Below, in pieces: positions 8,689 to 17,744 of a stretch of 64,000 nucleotides of DNA. The stretch is taken from assembly GCA_964423615.1 (NCBI GenBank), contig CAYRFQ010000032.1, positions 16,751 to 80,750 of the forward strand, in the 5' to 3' direction. The notes under the pieces were generated by a model that saw only the letters and a list, made by a program, of their open reading frames with translations, ran no database searches and was not told the DNA's origin. Source of the DNA: CAYRFQ01 sp964423615. Lineage in GTDB: Bacteria; Planctomycetota; Planctomycetia; Gemmatales; Gemmataceae. Position numbers and translations under genes: made by a program. Each line of letters begins with the position of its first letter. Positions within the stretch are counted from its first letter, which is position 1.

Positions 8689-9888
8689 TCAATCCTCAAA
8701 CAACACGACGCTGGCAGTGAATCCGTGGATAAAATTCTTACCGCCCACGGGACCAAGTTCACCTTGCGCGAAAAAACCCGCAGTCGGAATCTCTCCTGCG
8801 TGGGAGCCGACAGCTTTGGCATCGTGGTGTGATCCTTCAAACATGTGCGTTCCGCGACCGTTACAACTGAAGAGAAGAGCGCCAGCCGGTTTCTTCTCGT
8901 GGGCAACAATGTCCATTTGCAAGAGACTATTGAGATCATTATCGGCACTACCGGAGTCGCGGACTTGGAACTGAATGGTTTGGCCGACACGTACTTGTTC
9001 AGCGATGATCAGCGCTCCGGATTCTTTCTCCAGTCCCATTACGTTCCGAATGAGAAAATCGCCTTGATGAAAGTCCTCCTGATATTCGTTCATAACACAA
9101 CCAACGTGCAAACCCTGTTGCATGAGTTGTTGATCTTCAGGACTGAGTTGGGCAAACAATTCTTGTAATTGGGCGTAAGGTGTCTTTCCGCTGAGTTCCT
9201 TGATGACATTTTCTTCCGCTTTGGTGATGACCATATGTTGGCCGATTGGACGGCACCCTTGCGACACGACCGACCTTACAGTCATATCGCCTTCGAGCAA
9301 AATCCCGATCGCTCCCTGGTCGATTTGTTGGTCGTTGTAGATCATCCGGCATTCGCCAGGTCGACTGACGCCGCTGGCCATCCCACCCATCACTCGAAGT
9401 CCCGGCAGGTGCTCGTTGATGTTGCGTAAAAAGACGTCGGCCGGAAACGAGTACGGATCTCCCAACATCAGCACACAGTCGTTCCGCTGACCACCCTGGA
9501 TTTGTTCGGGCGGCACGTTCGCATCCAAGAAGACATCGGGCCATCCCAACAAGCTCAAGCCTTCCGAAGTCCGCTCCATGTATAAATGGAAGGGATGCAA
9601 CTTGACTGGCTGCGACCACTTGGCGGCCCACAGACTGAGAGCTGGCGATCGTTCGATTTCTTGATTGAGACCGATAATCGTTTCGCCCGGACAACCAAGA
9701 GCACACTTGGGCTTCAGGCGAGCCTGGAGTTCTTGAGCCATCTCGAAACAAGATGGTAAGAAGTCTGGAGCATAAAACAACAAAGCAAGATCAGGTTCGG
9801 CTTGGAGTTGCTGCTGAACTGACGAGCAGACCTCGTCGAAGGCTTTGTTCCAATCTTCGTTGGTGGAGAGGGAGGCGGCGAATGGCAT
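8689..9888 (-). CDS. FIST-domain sensory protein
   Basis: The protein is about 399 aa. It shows the FIST_N plus FIST_C layout: 'LLFYAPDFLPSCFEMAQELQARL' and 'ALGCPGETIIGLNQEIE' in the N-terminal half, and 'PADVFLRNINEHLPGLRVMGGMASG' followed by 'GALLFSCNGRGTHMFEGSHHDAKAV' and 'GFFAQGELGPVGGKNFIHGFTASV' in the C-terminal half. FIST proteins bind small ligands, possibly amino acids, and feed signal transduction; this one stands alone without a kinase. I chose the ATG at 9888, preceded by GAGGA, over start codons up to 23 residues upstream. It is cytoplasmic, with no signal peptide. Confidence 0.9.
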   Translation of the reverse strand: MPFAASLSTNEDWNKAFDEVCSSVQQQLQAEPDLALLFYAPDFLPSCFEMAQELQARLKPKCALGCPGETIIGLNQEIERSPALSLWAAKWSQPVKLHPFHLYMERTSEGLSLLGWPDVFLDANVPPEQIQGGQRNDCVLMLGDPYSFPADVFLRNINEHLPGLRVMGGMASGVSRPGECRMIYNDQQIDQGAIGILLEGDMTVRSVVSQGCRPIGQHMVITKAEENVIKELSGKTPYAQLQELFAQLSPEDQQLMQQGLHVGCVMNEYQEDFHQGDFLIRNVMGLEKESGALIIAEQVRVGQTIQFQVRDSGSADNDLNSLLQMDIVAHEKKPAGALLFSCNGRGTHMFEGSHHDAKAVGSHAGEIPTAGFFAQGELGPVGGKNFIHGFTASVVLFED

Positions 9889-10056
9889 GCGATTCCTCAT
9901 CTGATTCGTGGATCTTACAGACATAGACTGTTGTAGCCGCGAACCACGGAATCGCACAGTCGTAAGATTCCTACAAAGTCACAACAGGATGTGAAAGAAA
10001 AAGTTAGAAAAACTTCTTCAATGCGTCTGCGAGAGAAATCTGGACTACGAACTCTC

Positions 10057-11088
10057 TCAACTCCGGGAAGGCTGAATGCCCGAGAGCTGACCATTCTTCT
10101 CAAATTGCGATTCCAAGGACCAACGCAAAGCCTCTCGGGTCGACTTCTGGGGCTCCCATCCCAATTCTTGTTCGGCTTTCTCGGTGCTGTAGTTAGTCGA
10201 TCGCAAAAACAGCCCAACTCCGTACCGAGTTACGTGTGGCGGGCGTTTCAGGAAGATCAAACGCCCCACACATTCGGCGAACCATCCCAGGAACACCGCC
10301 ATCTTCGGTGATACCGATTTGGTGATTGGCGGAACTCCCAAGAATTCCGTGAGAATGTTCAACAGTTCTTGATGAGTCAGTTCCCCGTGGCTGCTGATAT
10401 TGTAAGCCCTGCCGTTGGCAAGCTCGGAGTTCGCCGCCAGTATCGCGGCTCGTGCGACATCACCAACATAAACCAGGTTCACGAACTTGTTGCCTGTCCC
10501 GATGACTGCTGTACGCCGTGACTTCACAGCCTTGATGAGTCGGGGTAATGTGTTCCGGTCTCGTGGGCCAAAAATCCAACTGGGGCGAATAATCGCATAT
10601 TCACCAGGGTACTTGGCAAATAATTTCTCCGCCCGAATTTTCGAGTGGGCATAATACTCATACCACCAAAGATTTTGTCCCAGTGGCTCGTTTTCTTTGA
10701 ACGGTTCCTCTCGTTCTTGTAGATGTCCGTACACCATGATGGAACTAACGTAGAGGACGCGTTTGACGGAGTTAGCCTGGCAGGCATTTAACAAATATCT
10801 TGTAGCATCGATGACTTCCGTTTGGAACTGTTGCCAAGGACTCCAATCTCCCACTTTCGCCGCGCAATGATAGACGACGTCCACTCCGGCAAGCGCTTCT
10901 TGGACAGACGCAGAATCCCCCAAATCACCAACCGCCAACTCCACACCCATTTCTTCCAGTGCCGTCGTGTCGCTGGTCGGACGGACGAGCGCACGCACAC
11001 GCTCTCCTCGTTCCCTTAACTGCTCGGCGATGTGACTTCCGAGTAACCCCGTTGCTCCTGTCACAAGGTTTAGTTTCTCCGCCAACAC
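10057..11088 (-). CDS. NAD-dependent epimerase/dehydratase (extended SDR)
   Basis: The protein is 343 aa. The N-terminal Rossmann motif 'LVTGATGLLGSHIAEQL' and 'VVYHCAAKVGDW' bind NAD(P). The catalytic pair sits in 'YYAHSKIRAEKLFAKY' (YxxxK), followed by 'IIRPSWIFGPRD', as in 3-beta-hydroxysteroid dehydrogenase/isomerase-like and sugar-nucleotide epimerase families. The substrate cannot be told from the sequence; a sterol or hopanoid-like lipid and a nucleotide sugar are both possible. The start is GTG with GGAG five bases upstream. It is transcribed singly, divergent from the small gene at 11569. Confidence 0.88.
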   Translation of the reverse strand: MLAEKLNLVTGATGLLGSHIAEQLRERGERVRALVRPTSDTTALEEMGVELAVGDLGDSASVQEALAGVDVVYHCAAKVGDWSPWQQFQTEVIDATRYLLNACQANSVKRVLYVSSIMVYGHLQEREEPFKENEPLGQNLWWYEYYAHSKIRAEKLFAKYPGEYAIIRPSWIFGPRDRNTLPRLIKAVKSRRTAVIGTGNKFVNLVYVGDVARAAILAANSELANGRAYNISSHGELTHQELLNILTEFLGVPPITKSVSPKMAVFLGWFAECVGRLIFLKRPPHVTRYGVGLFLRSTNYSTEKAEQELGWEPQKSTREALRWSLESQFEKNGQLSGIQPSRS

Positions 11089-11568
11089 TCTTCTCCGTGC
11101 AAGGGAAAGTTGATGTGTCTGTACTCTCGGTGGCAGTTGATTTTAGAAGAGATACACAAACGACGAAAGTGATCTTCGGCAATTGGCAAGACCGAGGGCG
11201 ATGTGGATTGTGAAAACGGTTTTGGACACAACTCTTGTCTGACATGACGAATATTTGGGAGCGTTGCTCGCTTGACCACCGGGTGTCCGATAAAGCCAAT
11301 TAACGCCCTCGTATTCCAATTCATCGGAGCGGGCTTCTAATCGGCACCTCTTGCCAGATTTTCGAATTCTCTGTATACCCGCGCAACCACACTTACTGAG
11401 TTCAGAACGAATGTCACAAAGTTTTCGTAAAGTTTGGTATGTGCAAATTTCACATTTCAGGCACAATTGTTAAAATAGGAAAGAAAATGCAACGGCGTTG
11501 TTTTAGCAATGGATGGCTGTTGCGAAAGATTCCCAGTCCGGACTGAACCCTTGCCCTGGGAGCATCGG
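11089..11568. other. Divergent intergenic region
   Basis: These 480 bp separate the divergent epimerase and 11569 genes and must hold both promoters. The only structure I see is a near-symmetric ATGTG-N7-CACAT at 11439-11455, which could be an operator for the rightward gene but has no conserved partner in the window. Confidence 0.35.
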
Positions 11569-11931
11569 ATGGACGCGTTGCAAGCATTTGTAGTGGAGGT
11601 CAAACGTCTTGGAATTGCCGAGGGGCATTTCTTGGGATTCTTGCACCTGCTCATTGGCCGCCGAATAACCAAAGCGGGTGGACAGATCATCAGCAGCGGA
11701 CTGACGTGGCGGGAACTTGCTCCACTGTTGAAGAAAGTACGTTGGAAAAAGGATGCCGTTCGCGATCTAGGACTGAATCCCGACGATCTACCACCGCGAG
11801 ACCGAGAAAAATTCTGGTATATGGCCATTGCTCGAGCGGAAGTCGATTCGGAGCAAGCTCGAGAAAATGCCGATGCACTCGCCAAACTTTTGGGGGAGCA
11901 CAATTATCAAGTTGGTCCCGCTCCAAGTTGA
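11569..11931 (+). CDS. Hypothetical small cytoplasmic protein
   Basis: The protein is about 120 aa with no signal peptide or membrane segment. It looks helical, with 'FLHLLIGRRITKAGGQIISSGLTWRELAPLLKK' in the centre and a charged C-terminal helix ('ARAEVDSEQARENADALAKLL'). I chose the ATG at 11569 because GGGAG lies 7 nt upstream; an ATG at 11509 would add 20 residues but has no ribosome binding site. No family is recognised. The composition is protein-like and the gene is well isolated, so it is probably real. Confidence 0.6.
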   Translation: MDALQAFVVEVKRLGIAEGHFLGFLHLLIGRRITKAGGQIISSGLTWRELAPLLKKVRWKKDAVRDLGLNPDDLPPRDREKFWYMAIARAEVDSEQARENADALAKLLGEHNYQVGPAPS

Positions 11932-12037
11932 CCCTTCTTCGAACATACCTTTTTCAGTTCGAACGAGTTCCCTCTCCACCGCCTTGCAAGCCTAAGTAAT
12001 GCTTGCCGTGAAACAACGATTGGAGGATGCTTGGAAG

Positions 12038-12286
12038 TCACGAGTTACGCTGGACAGGAAAACGTTCCATTCCCATGATCAAGATGGCAACAAGGACATG
12101 TTTGGCGACGCCAAGGGAAATGATCGCCAGTAGCGGTATGCCAAGTAGACAAATGTAAATCGTTGCGACCACGGTGATGATCGTCAACATCACTTGCCAC
12201 AACCGAAATTGCAGGCGATGGAGACGGTCGTCATCCCCGGTCGTGACGAGAGCGGGCGGATCTGGTGGTGGGGCAAGTACAGCCAT
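12038..12286 (-). CDS. Small membrane protein, two membrane segments
   Basis: The protein is 82 aa. A proline-rich start ('LAPPPDPPALV') is followed by two hydrophobic helices ('VMLTIITVVATIYICLLGIPLLAIISLG' and 'HVLVAILIMGM'). AGGA lies about 9 nt before the ATG, which supports the start. It is convergent with the 11569 gene. No family is recognised. Confidence 0.55.
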   Translation of the reverse strand: MAVLAPPPDPPALVTTGDDDRLHRLQFRLWQVMLTIITVVATIYICLLGIPLLAIISLGVAKHVLVAILIMGMERFPVQRNS

Positions 12287-12739
12287 ATATTCGTTTCCTG
12301 AAAGGACGCGAATGCTTCTCTATTTATTGTTTTCGACAGTGCAATCATTTAAGTTATAGTCCTCCGGGCAACTGTGCAAGTGTCAGAAAGTACGAGTCTC
12401 GCGGCGTCCAAAGACGCATGAGATCGCAAAAGTCTCGGACTCGAGAAGAGGTGATGTGTGTTGACGAGTTTCTGAACCGCTAGAGAGGGACAAATTTCAC
12501 TATCGACTCGCTTCGATAGGTCGCCTCACCGTTGCCTTTTCTCGCGGGCGTGGCGTGCGAACGTAGTTGTGCTCGTTCTTCCTCGCAAGCTCATGCGAAA
12601 CAGAAAAAACGTCTCTCGCACTCGTGGTTGGTATGGAGACTCCCTGGTTTCAGTCAATATCTGTCTCGGACTCCAATGCCCCAAGAGCCGAACAATAACC
12701 AACAAAACCATTCCCCTGTGTCTTTGGGAGATCAATAAC
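12287..12739. other. Intergenic region before the Tudor-like gene
   Basis: About 450 bp without a supported gene. A 7-bp hairpin (CTATCGA at 12500-12506 with TCGATAG at 12513-12519) is the only structure seen. The open frame of the next gene extends upstream to 12569, but those residues lack a ribosome binding site and protein-like composition. Confidence 0.35.
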
Positions 12740-13834
12740 GTGGACCCGTCGAAGCCCAAGCGACCCACCAACATTCCCGAACATTTGATTCCAAACCTCT
12801 CGCTCGACGAGACAGACGAGGAATCGCCAGAGACCGCTGCCACACAAACACCAGTACCCAAAGCACCAGTTCCGAGTCCTCCACCACCGACAGCCTCTCC
12901 TTCTGCGGATACTCCGTCGCTAAACGTTCCCGATTTATCGTTGGGAACCCCCACGGAACAAGGCGACCCAATCAACACAGCCACGACGAAACACAAGACA
13001 TCGTCGTGGAAAGCCGGAGACCGAGTCCTTGCCCCATGGGACCCTACCCACCTCTTTGTTGGAACTATTGTCGAGGTGAACAAAGACCAAGCACATATCG
13101 AGTTTGATGACGGTGACCAAGGGTGGGTCAATCTTGAGCACATCAATCGATTGAACTTACGGCCACGACAAAGTGTTCTCGCTCGCAAGAAGATGGGCTT
13201 AACGTTTTATCCAGGCAAGGTCTTGGAGGTCGAAGAGGACGAATTGCTCGTCGAATTCGAAGACGGCGACAAAGAATGGACGACCACCGCCGCGATCCAA
13301 ATCCCTTGTCAACCTCGAGGTAATGGGGCCAAACAGACGAAAGTCGCGTCGCACATGGCCTTTCTCGAACACCTGGAAGAAGGGGACCGAGTTTGGGCCC
13401 CGTGGACTTCCGATGTCCTTTTCGTCGGAACGGTGTACGACATCCGGGAAGAGGAAATCCTTATCGACTTCGACAATGGTGAGCAAGGTTGGGTCCTGCC
13501 CAACCAACTCATTCCTTTCGAAAAACCCATCGGGTTACGGGTCTTGGGGCGTTGGAAGATGCGACGCGATTACTATCCCGGCACAATTACCGAAGTCGAC
13601 TGCGAAGGCATCCACATCGTCTACGACGACGGCGACAAAGAATGGACCACGCCCGCGGCACTTGCACTCCCGTGTGATCCTTATGGCCCCAATGCCCGGC
13701 CAGTTACTACGACCCGACGGGCTGTCAATCTCAGCGCAAACACCGGTAGCGGACAATCGTATTGGTGGATCCTCTGGGTCATCTTTATCGGGATTAAATT
13801 GCTGATTGTGTTCTCGCGTTGCGCGGGACGGTAG
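12740..13834 (+). CDS. Four-module Tudor/agenet-like protein with C-terminal membrane anchor
   Basis: The protein is about 364 aa from a GTG with GGGAG 9 nt upstream. Residues 1-85 are low-complexity and rich in P, T, S, D and E. Two tandem pairs of small beta-barrel-like modules follow. Each module has the form 'GRVLAPW...FVGTIVEV...HIEFDDGDQGWV' or 'V.ARKKMG..FYPGKVLEVEEDELLVEFEDGDKEWT'. The repeated '(F/Y)(D/E)DGD..W' and 'YPG.I.EV' motifs match Tudor or agenet-type folds, better known in eukaryotic proteins that read methylated lysine or arginine. A single C-terminal hydrophobic helix ('YWWILWVIFIGIKLLIVF') would anchor it in the membrane with the modules in the cytoplasm. Function unknown. 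Confidence 0.8.
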   Translation: MDPSKPKRPTNIPEHLIPNLSLDETDEESPETAATQTPVPKAPVPSPPPPTASPSADTPSLNVPDLSLGTPTEQGDPINTATTKHKTSSWKAGDRVLAPWDPTHLFVGTIVEVNKDQAHIEFDDGDQGWVNLEHINRLNLRPRQSVLARKKMGLTFYPGKVLEVEEDELLVEFEDGDKEWTTTAAIQIPCQPRGNGAKQTKVASHMAFLEHLEEGDRVWAPWTSDVLFVGTVYDIREEEILIDFDNGEQGWVLPNQLIPFEKPIGLRVLGRWKMRRDYYPGTITEVDCEGIHIVYDDGDKEWTTPAALALPCDPYGPNARPVTTTRRAVNLSANTGSGQSYWWILWVIFIGIKLLIVFSRCAGR

Positions 13835-14298
13835 TCTTTTCCCTCGTTTGGTTGGACGAATTGTATCGGTGTTGCATCGACTCGAAGCGTCATCGAGAGG
13901 GTCCTCGTTGACTGTTGGGGTCCCAATTGACGTAGATAGGGCCACGAATCGACATCGGCCGAATTGGAAGGCTTTCCAATCGACACACAACCGACTTTCC
14001 ACACTTTCAAGAATTCCTGCCCCTTCCAATCTCGACACCTGACGATTTTCAACATTTCTCTCGATTTCAACGAATGTACCTGTTACGTCTGGGCGCGAAC
14101 ATGGTTGGAAAACAGCAGAGGTACTGTTCGCGCAAAAAGGGAAGCTTGGATTTCCACAGGAATGGTGTTTTCGAGTGAAAACGTTTCTTCATCTTTCTGG
14201 GAATCTGGTACGATTAAAACAACTCACTCAAAATGGGTTGAATGGAGATTTTGGTTAAATTTACTGCTCATGGGGCTTCTTCATATCAGGTGAGATTG
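13835..14298. other. Intergenic region before the SDR gene
   Basis: About 460 bp in which I see no gene, repeat or convincing promoter. It must contain the promoter for the rightward SDR gene. Confidence 0.4.
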
Positions 14299-15135
14299 AT
14301 GAAACGTACTTTACATCAGAAACGCGTGTTGCTCACCGGGGCCTCCAGTGGAATAGGGCGCGCCCTCAGCGAGCTACTCGCTGCCAACGGCGCCAACCTT
14401 GTTCTCGCCTCACGGTCAGAAGACAAGTTGATCGAACTGGCTAATGAACTCCAGTCTCGATACTCCGTCAAAGTCATCCCCGTCGAGGCCGACTTGACGA
14501 TCGAAGAAGATCGGGAAAAATTGGTCCATACGGCCCAGGAAAACCTCGGTGGGCTTGACATTCTAGTCAATAACGCCGGTATCGCAAGCTGGGCCCACTT
14601 CTCGGAGTCCACAGAGGAGATTCTCCGGGAAATCATGGAGGTCAACTTCTTTGCTCCCGTGGAACTCATCCGGCAAGCCGTTCCGTTGCTAACCGAAGGC
14701 GAACAACCAGCGATTGTCAATGTTTCGTCGATGTGCGGACGTCGAGCCATGCCAGCCTGGTCTGAATACTCGGCGAGCAAACACGCCCTATGTGGAATCA
14801 CTGAAGCGTTTCGTGGCGAAATGGCTCGCTTTGACATCGACGTTCTATTGATCCTTCCCGGTTTAACAAACACTGGCCTGCACTCGCATTTATTGAAAAA
14901 TGAGGGACGCGCGAAAATCGATTTTGAAGCTGGGATGCCACCTGAGACCGTCGCCAAAGCGATCGTCAGGGCCATTGAGAAGAACAAAACCGAGACCATC
15001 GTGGGCAGCGACGCGTGGTGGATGATCTGGATGAGCAAATTGTTCCCACGATTCGTTAACCGAATGATCGCTAATCGAGTACGCAAGCTCTATTCCCAAG
15101 AAAAAGTGCAAGCCGTTGGGACCGAAAGCGTCTAG
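14299..15135 (+). CDS. Short-chain dehydrogenase/reductase (classical SDR)
   Basis: The protein is about 278 aa. The N-terminal cofactor motif is 'LLTGASSGIGRALSELLAANG'. It also has 'DILVNNAGIASWAHF', a catalytic serine in 'IVNVSSMCG', and the YxxxK pair in 'WSEYSASKHALCG'. A hydrophobic C-terminal region ('WWMIWMSKLFPRFVNRMIANR') may touch the membrane, as in SDRs acting on lipids. AGGTGAG six nt before the ATG supports the start. The substrate is unknown. The DevBCA-type exporter genes begin about 240 bp downstream on the same strand; a shared role is possible but unproven. Confidence 0.9.
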   Translation: MKRTLHQKRVLLTGASSGIGRALSELLAANGANLVLASRSEDKLIELANELQSRYSVKVIPVEADLTIEEDREKLVHTAQENLGGLDILVNNAGIASWAHFSESTEEILREIMEVNFFAPVELIRQAVPLLTEGEQPAIVNVSSMCGRRAMPAWSEYSASKHALCGITEAFRGEMARFDIDVLLILPGLTNTGLHSHLLKNEGRAKIDFEAGMPPETVAKAIVRAIEKNKTETIVGSDAWWMIWMSKLFPRFVNRMIANRVRKLYSQEKVQAVGTESV

Positions 15136-15377
15136 TCATAGGGTCTTGGGGAAGAGAGCTTTCGGGTCATGAGTGATTCAATTGGCATCCGGTAAACACG
15201 AAGACACCCAGACGTCAATGCCCATAAAACAACGAAAATCTTTGTGCTAATTGCAGTTATGGGATGAGTTTTGATTCTACCTCTTCGTCGATTTTATATA
15301 ATGGAAGCAGTGGGCAAGATGCTTCAAAGAGCAGCATTTCGCGGTTCACAACAAATGGAGCAGGGGAAACGATTACG

Positions 15378-16496
15378 ATGTCCTATGCCTTGGCAACCCT
15401 CTGGCACGACCGACAGAGATTTCTCCCCGGTGTGTTGGCAGTCGCCTTCAGCGCCCTGTTGATCGCTCTGCAGTGTGGACTGCTCCTTGGGTTGTTCTCA
15501 ATTACTTCGTTGCCCATCGACGAGACTCGAGCTGACATCTGGGTGGGGCACCCAGCAGTCCACAGTGTCGACTTGGGACGCCATATCCCCATCCAGTGGC
15601 AATCGTACTTGTCCATGCCGGAAGTGACTCGCGTAGAACACTATCGACAAGGATTCGCCTATTGGAGTAAACCGAGCGGTGGGGCAGAGTTGTGTTTGGT
15701 AATCGGATCGCGTCTCGGCGAAGATGCTCTTGGCGCCGTGAATGAGTTGAGGCGAAAAGAAAGAGCCTTATTGACCGAACCAGGTTCCGTCATAATTGAT
15801 GAATCGGAGTTTGATAGGCTCGGTGTTGAAAACGTCGGCGATACAGCCGAGATCAATGGCTTTCGAGTTCGCATCGTTGGAACCGTGACCGGATACAAGA
15901 GTTTGGCAGGCCCCTATATCTTTTGCTCCTTGGAAACCGCCAGACCGTTGCTGCGAATGACCAAAGAACAGACAACGTTTATTTTGGCGCGGTGCACGAC
16001 CGAGGAAGGTGCCAAGACAGTTGTACAACGATTACAAGCCAGATATCCAAAAAAATTGTCGGCTTTTACTGCACCAGACTTTTCGATACGATCGCGAGTC
16101 CACTGGCTGACTAAAACCAAGGCAGGAATCGCGCTGGGTTTCGCAGCAGCTTTGGGCTTGTTTGTCGGTGCTGTAGTTACCTACCAAACACTATCGGCTG
16201 CCACGCTCGCTTCGATCAAAGAATACGCTGTGTTGCGGGCCCTAGGGATTCCGCGATGGCGAATGGCCATGACCGTGTTGACTCAGTCTTTCTGGGTGGG
16301 AGTTGTCGGCGTATGTCTGGCATTACCCTTTGTTTATGGATTCGGGCTGTTTGCGAATTGGCTCGGTGCTAAAGTCCATCTGCCCTGGTGGCTGTTGACA
16401 TCGGCCGTGACCGTCACGATGTGTATGGCTCTGATATCCGGTCTGACAGCACTCCGGACGCTTCGCCACGTAGAACCCATGACTCTCTTGCGTTGA
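15378..16496 (+). CDS. FtsX-type ABC permease (DevC-like)
   Basis: The protein is about 372 aa. One N-terminal membrane helix ('FLPGVLAVAFSALLIALQCGLLLGL') is followed by a ~200-aa extracytoplasmic domain and three C-terminal helices, including 'LGFAAALGLFVGAVVTYQTLSAATLASIKEYAVLRALG'. This is the DevC/MacB layout. The position upstream of an ATPase and a HlyD-type fusion protein makes it the membrane component of a DevBCA-like exporter, a class known to move glycolipids or other envelope substrates through TolC-like channels. The ATG at 15378 has AGGGGA about 10 nt upstream. No outer-membrane channel gene lies beside it. Confidence 0.87.
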   Translation: MSYALATLWHDRQRFLPGVLAVAFSALLIALQCGLLLGLFSITSLPIDETRADIWVGHPAVHSVDLGRHIPIQWQSYLSMPEVTRVEHYRQGFAYWSKPSGGAELCLVIGSRLGEDALGAVNELRRKERALLTEPGSVIIDESEFDRLGVENVGDTAEINGFRVRIVGTVTGYKSLAGPYIFCSLETARPLLRMTKEQTTFILARCTTEEGAKTVVQRLQARYPKKLSAFTAPDFSIRSRVHWLTKTKAGIALGFAAALGLFVGAVVTYQTLSAATLASIKEYAVLRALGIPRWRMAMTVLTQSFWVGVVGVCLALPFVYGFGLFANWLGAKVHLPWWLLTSAVTVTMCMALISGLTALRTLRHVEPMTLLR

Positions 16497-16817
16497 TGTC
16501 CTTCGTTGTTGGTGGCACTGGTCTTGCTCAGGTGAAATGAGTTCGAAGCCATAACCAGGCTTGCTAATACCTTCCGAAGCCCATAGCCAAGGGCAAAAAT
16601 CAATCTGTCGGTTTTATTTCGATCGCCTGTGTAAGGCTTCGACTCCGACAGTTTTCAACTGGGAGACACTCAAACAACTTTGGCCCGCAAAAAACGCGAC
16701 TCGACAAGTTGGAGTGTTTCGTGCGATAGCAGTCGGTCATCCTCGTTCTTTGTCGTTCCATTCGCCCAAGACAACCAGACGAGACTGGCCCAACATCAAA
16801 TAAAGGATCGAGAACAT
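16497..16817. other. Intergenic region between permease and ATPase genes
   Basis: 320 bp without a supported gene. The spacing between two subunits of one transporter is unusually long and may hide a processing site or second promoter. No hairpin with a T-run was seen. Confidence 0.35.
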
Positions 16818-17612
16818 ATGTTTCACGACGTTCCAGACAGCACCCCCTCCTTGCGTGGCTGGCGTCTGATTCGCAGCTTCGGTTCGGGCGACACCAAAAT
16901 GATTGCCCTGAACGATGTGTCCATCGAATTGTATCCAGGGCAAATTTCTTTGCTCATGGGACCATCGGGAAGCGGGAAATCGACCCTCTTGGCAACGCTC
17001 TCTGGACTGCTGCGGCCGAACAGCGGTAAGGTCTCCGCATTGGGCACTGATCTATGGGGCATGGCCGAACGAAAACGTGAGGCCTTCCGGTTAAAACACT
17101 TTGGATTCATCTTCCAAGGCTACAACTTGTTCTCGGCATTGACGGCGCGACAACAACTCGAAATGGTCCTCCGCTGGGGACATGGAGTTGGAGCGAGGGA
17201 AGCGACACGACGAGCAGACGAAATGCTCGAGCAACTAAACATGGAAAAACGGGCTCACCTTCGACCTGCCCAACTTTCCGGTGGGGAAAAACAGCGAGTG
17301 GCCATCGGCAGGGCATTGATCAAGAACCCGCAATTCTGCTTTGCCGATGAACCTACCAGTGCTCTGGATTGGAAACACGGTGAGCAGGTCATCGAGTTAT
17401 TGCGAGTCGCGGCGCATGAACATGGGGCGACTATTCTTGTAGTCGCCCACGACTCACGAATCATTGCACACGTTGACCGTGTTTTTCAAATGGAAGATGG
17501 CCGGATGGTTGAATCCGACCACATGCCGGTGGTTGAATCTCGCAATGGGACTTCTGTCCATCCGAAGACGATAGAAGATCGCGAACCGGCCGTCGTAACG
17601 GGCGATGCGTGA
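16818..17612 (+). CDS. ABC transporter ATPase (DevA/LolD-like)
   Basis: The protein is about 264 aa. All nucleotide-binding motifs are intact: Walker A 'GPSGSGKST', Q-loop 'FIFQGYNLFSALT', signature 'LSGGEKQRVAIGRAL', Walker B 'FCFADEPTSALD' and switch histidine 'VVAHD'. The composition places it in the DevA/MacB/LolD group that pairs with FtsX-type permeases. A polar C-terminal extension of ~30 residues follows the core. The ATG at 16818 is preceded by AGGA. It lies between the permease and the membrane-fusion protein and should power that exporter. Confidence 0.93.
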   Translation: MFHDVPDSTPSLRGWRLIRSFGSGDTKMIALNDVSIELYPGQISLLMGPSGSGKSTLLATLSGLLRPNSGKVSALGTDLWGMAERKREAFRLKHFGFIFQGYNLFSALTARQQLEMVLRWGHGVGAREATRRADEMLEQLNMEKRAHLRPAQLSGGEKQRVAIGRALIKNPQFCFADEPTSALDWKHGEQVIELLRVAAHEHGATILVVAHDSRIIAHVDRVFQMEDGRMVESDHMPVVESRNGTSVHPKTIEDREPAVVTGDA

Positions 17613-17744
17613 AGCCAATCAGCGAAGTAAAGTCGAAGCTGTTGTTTGTTACATTCGTCTCGCGTCCCGCAGTCCGATACAGACCAAAGCAAGACGGTGA
17701 TTGGTTTGGTTACTCTTTGATGTCCAATACCTTGAGGAATTTAC

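Noticed and set aside
11439..11455. Palindrome ATGTG-N7-CACAT resembling a CRP site
   Set aside because: The spacing between the half-sites is one base shorter than the CRP consensus and no CRP-regulated context is seen; kept only as a weak operator candidate.
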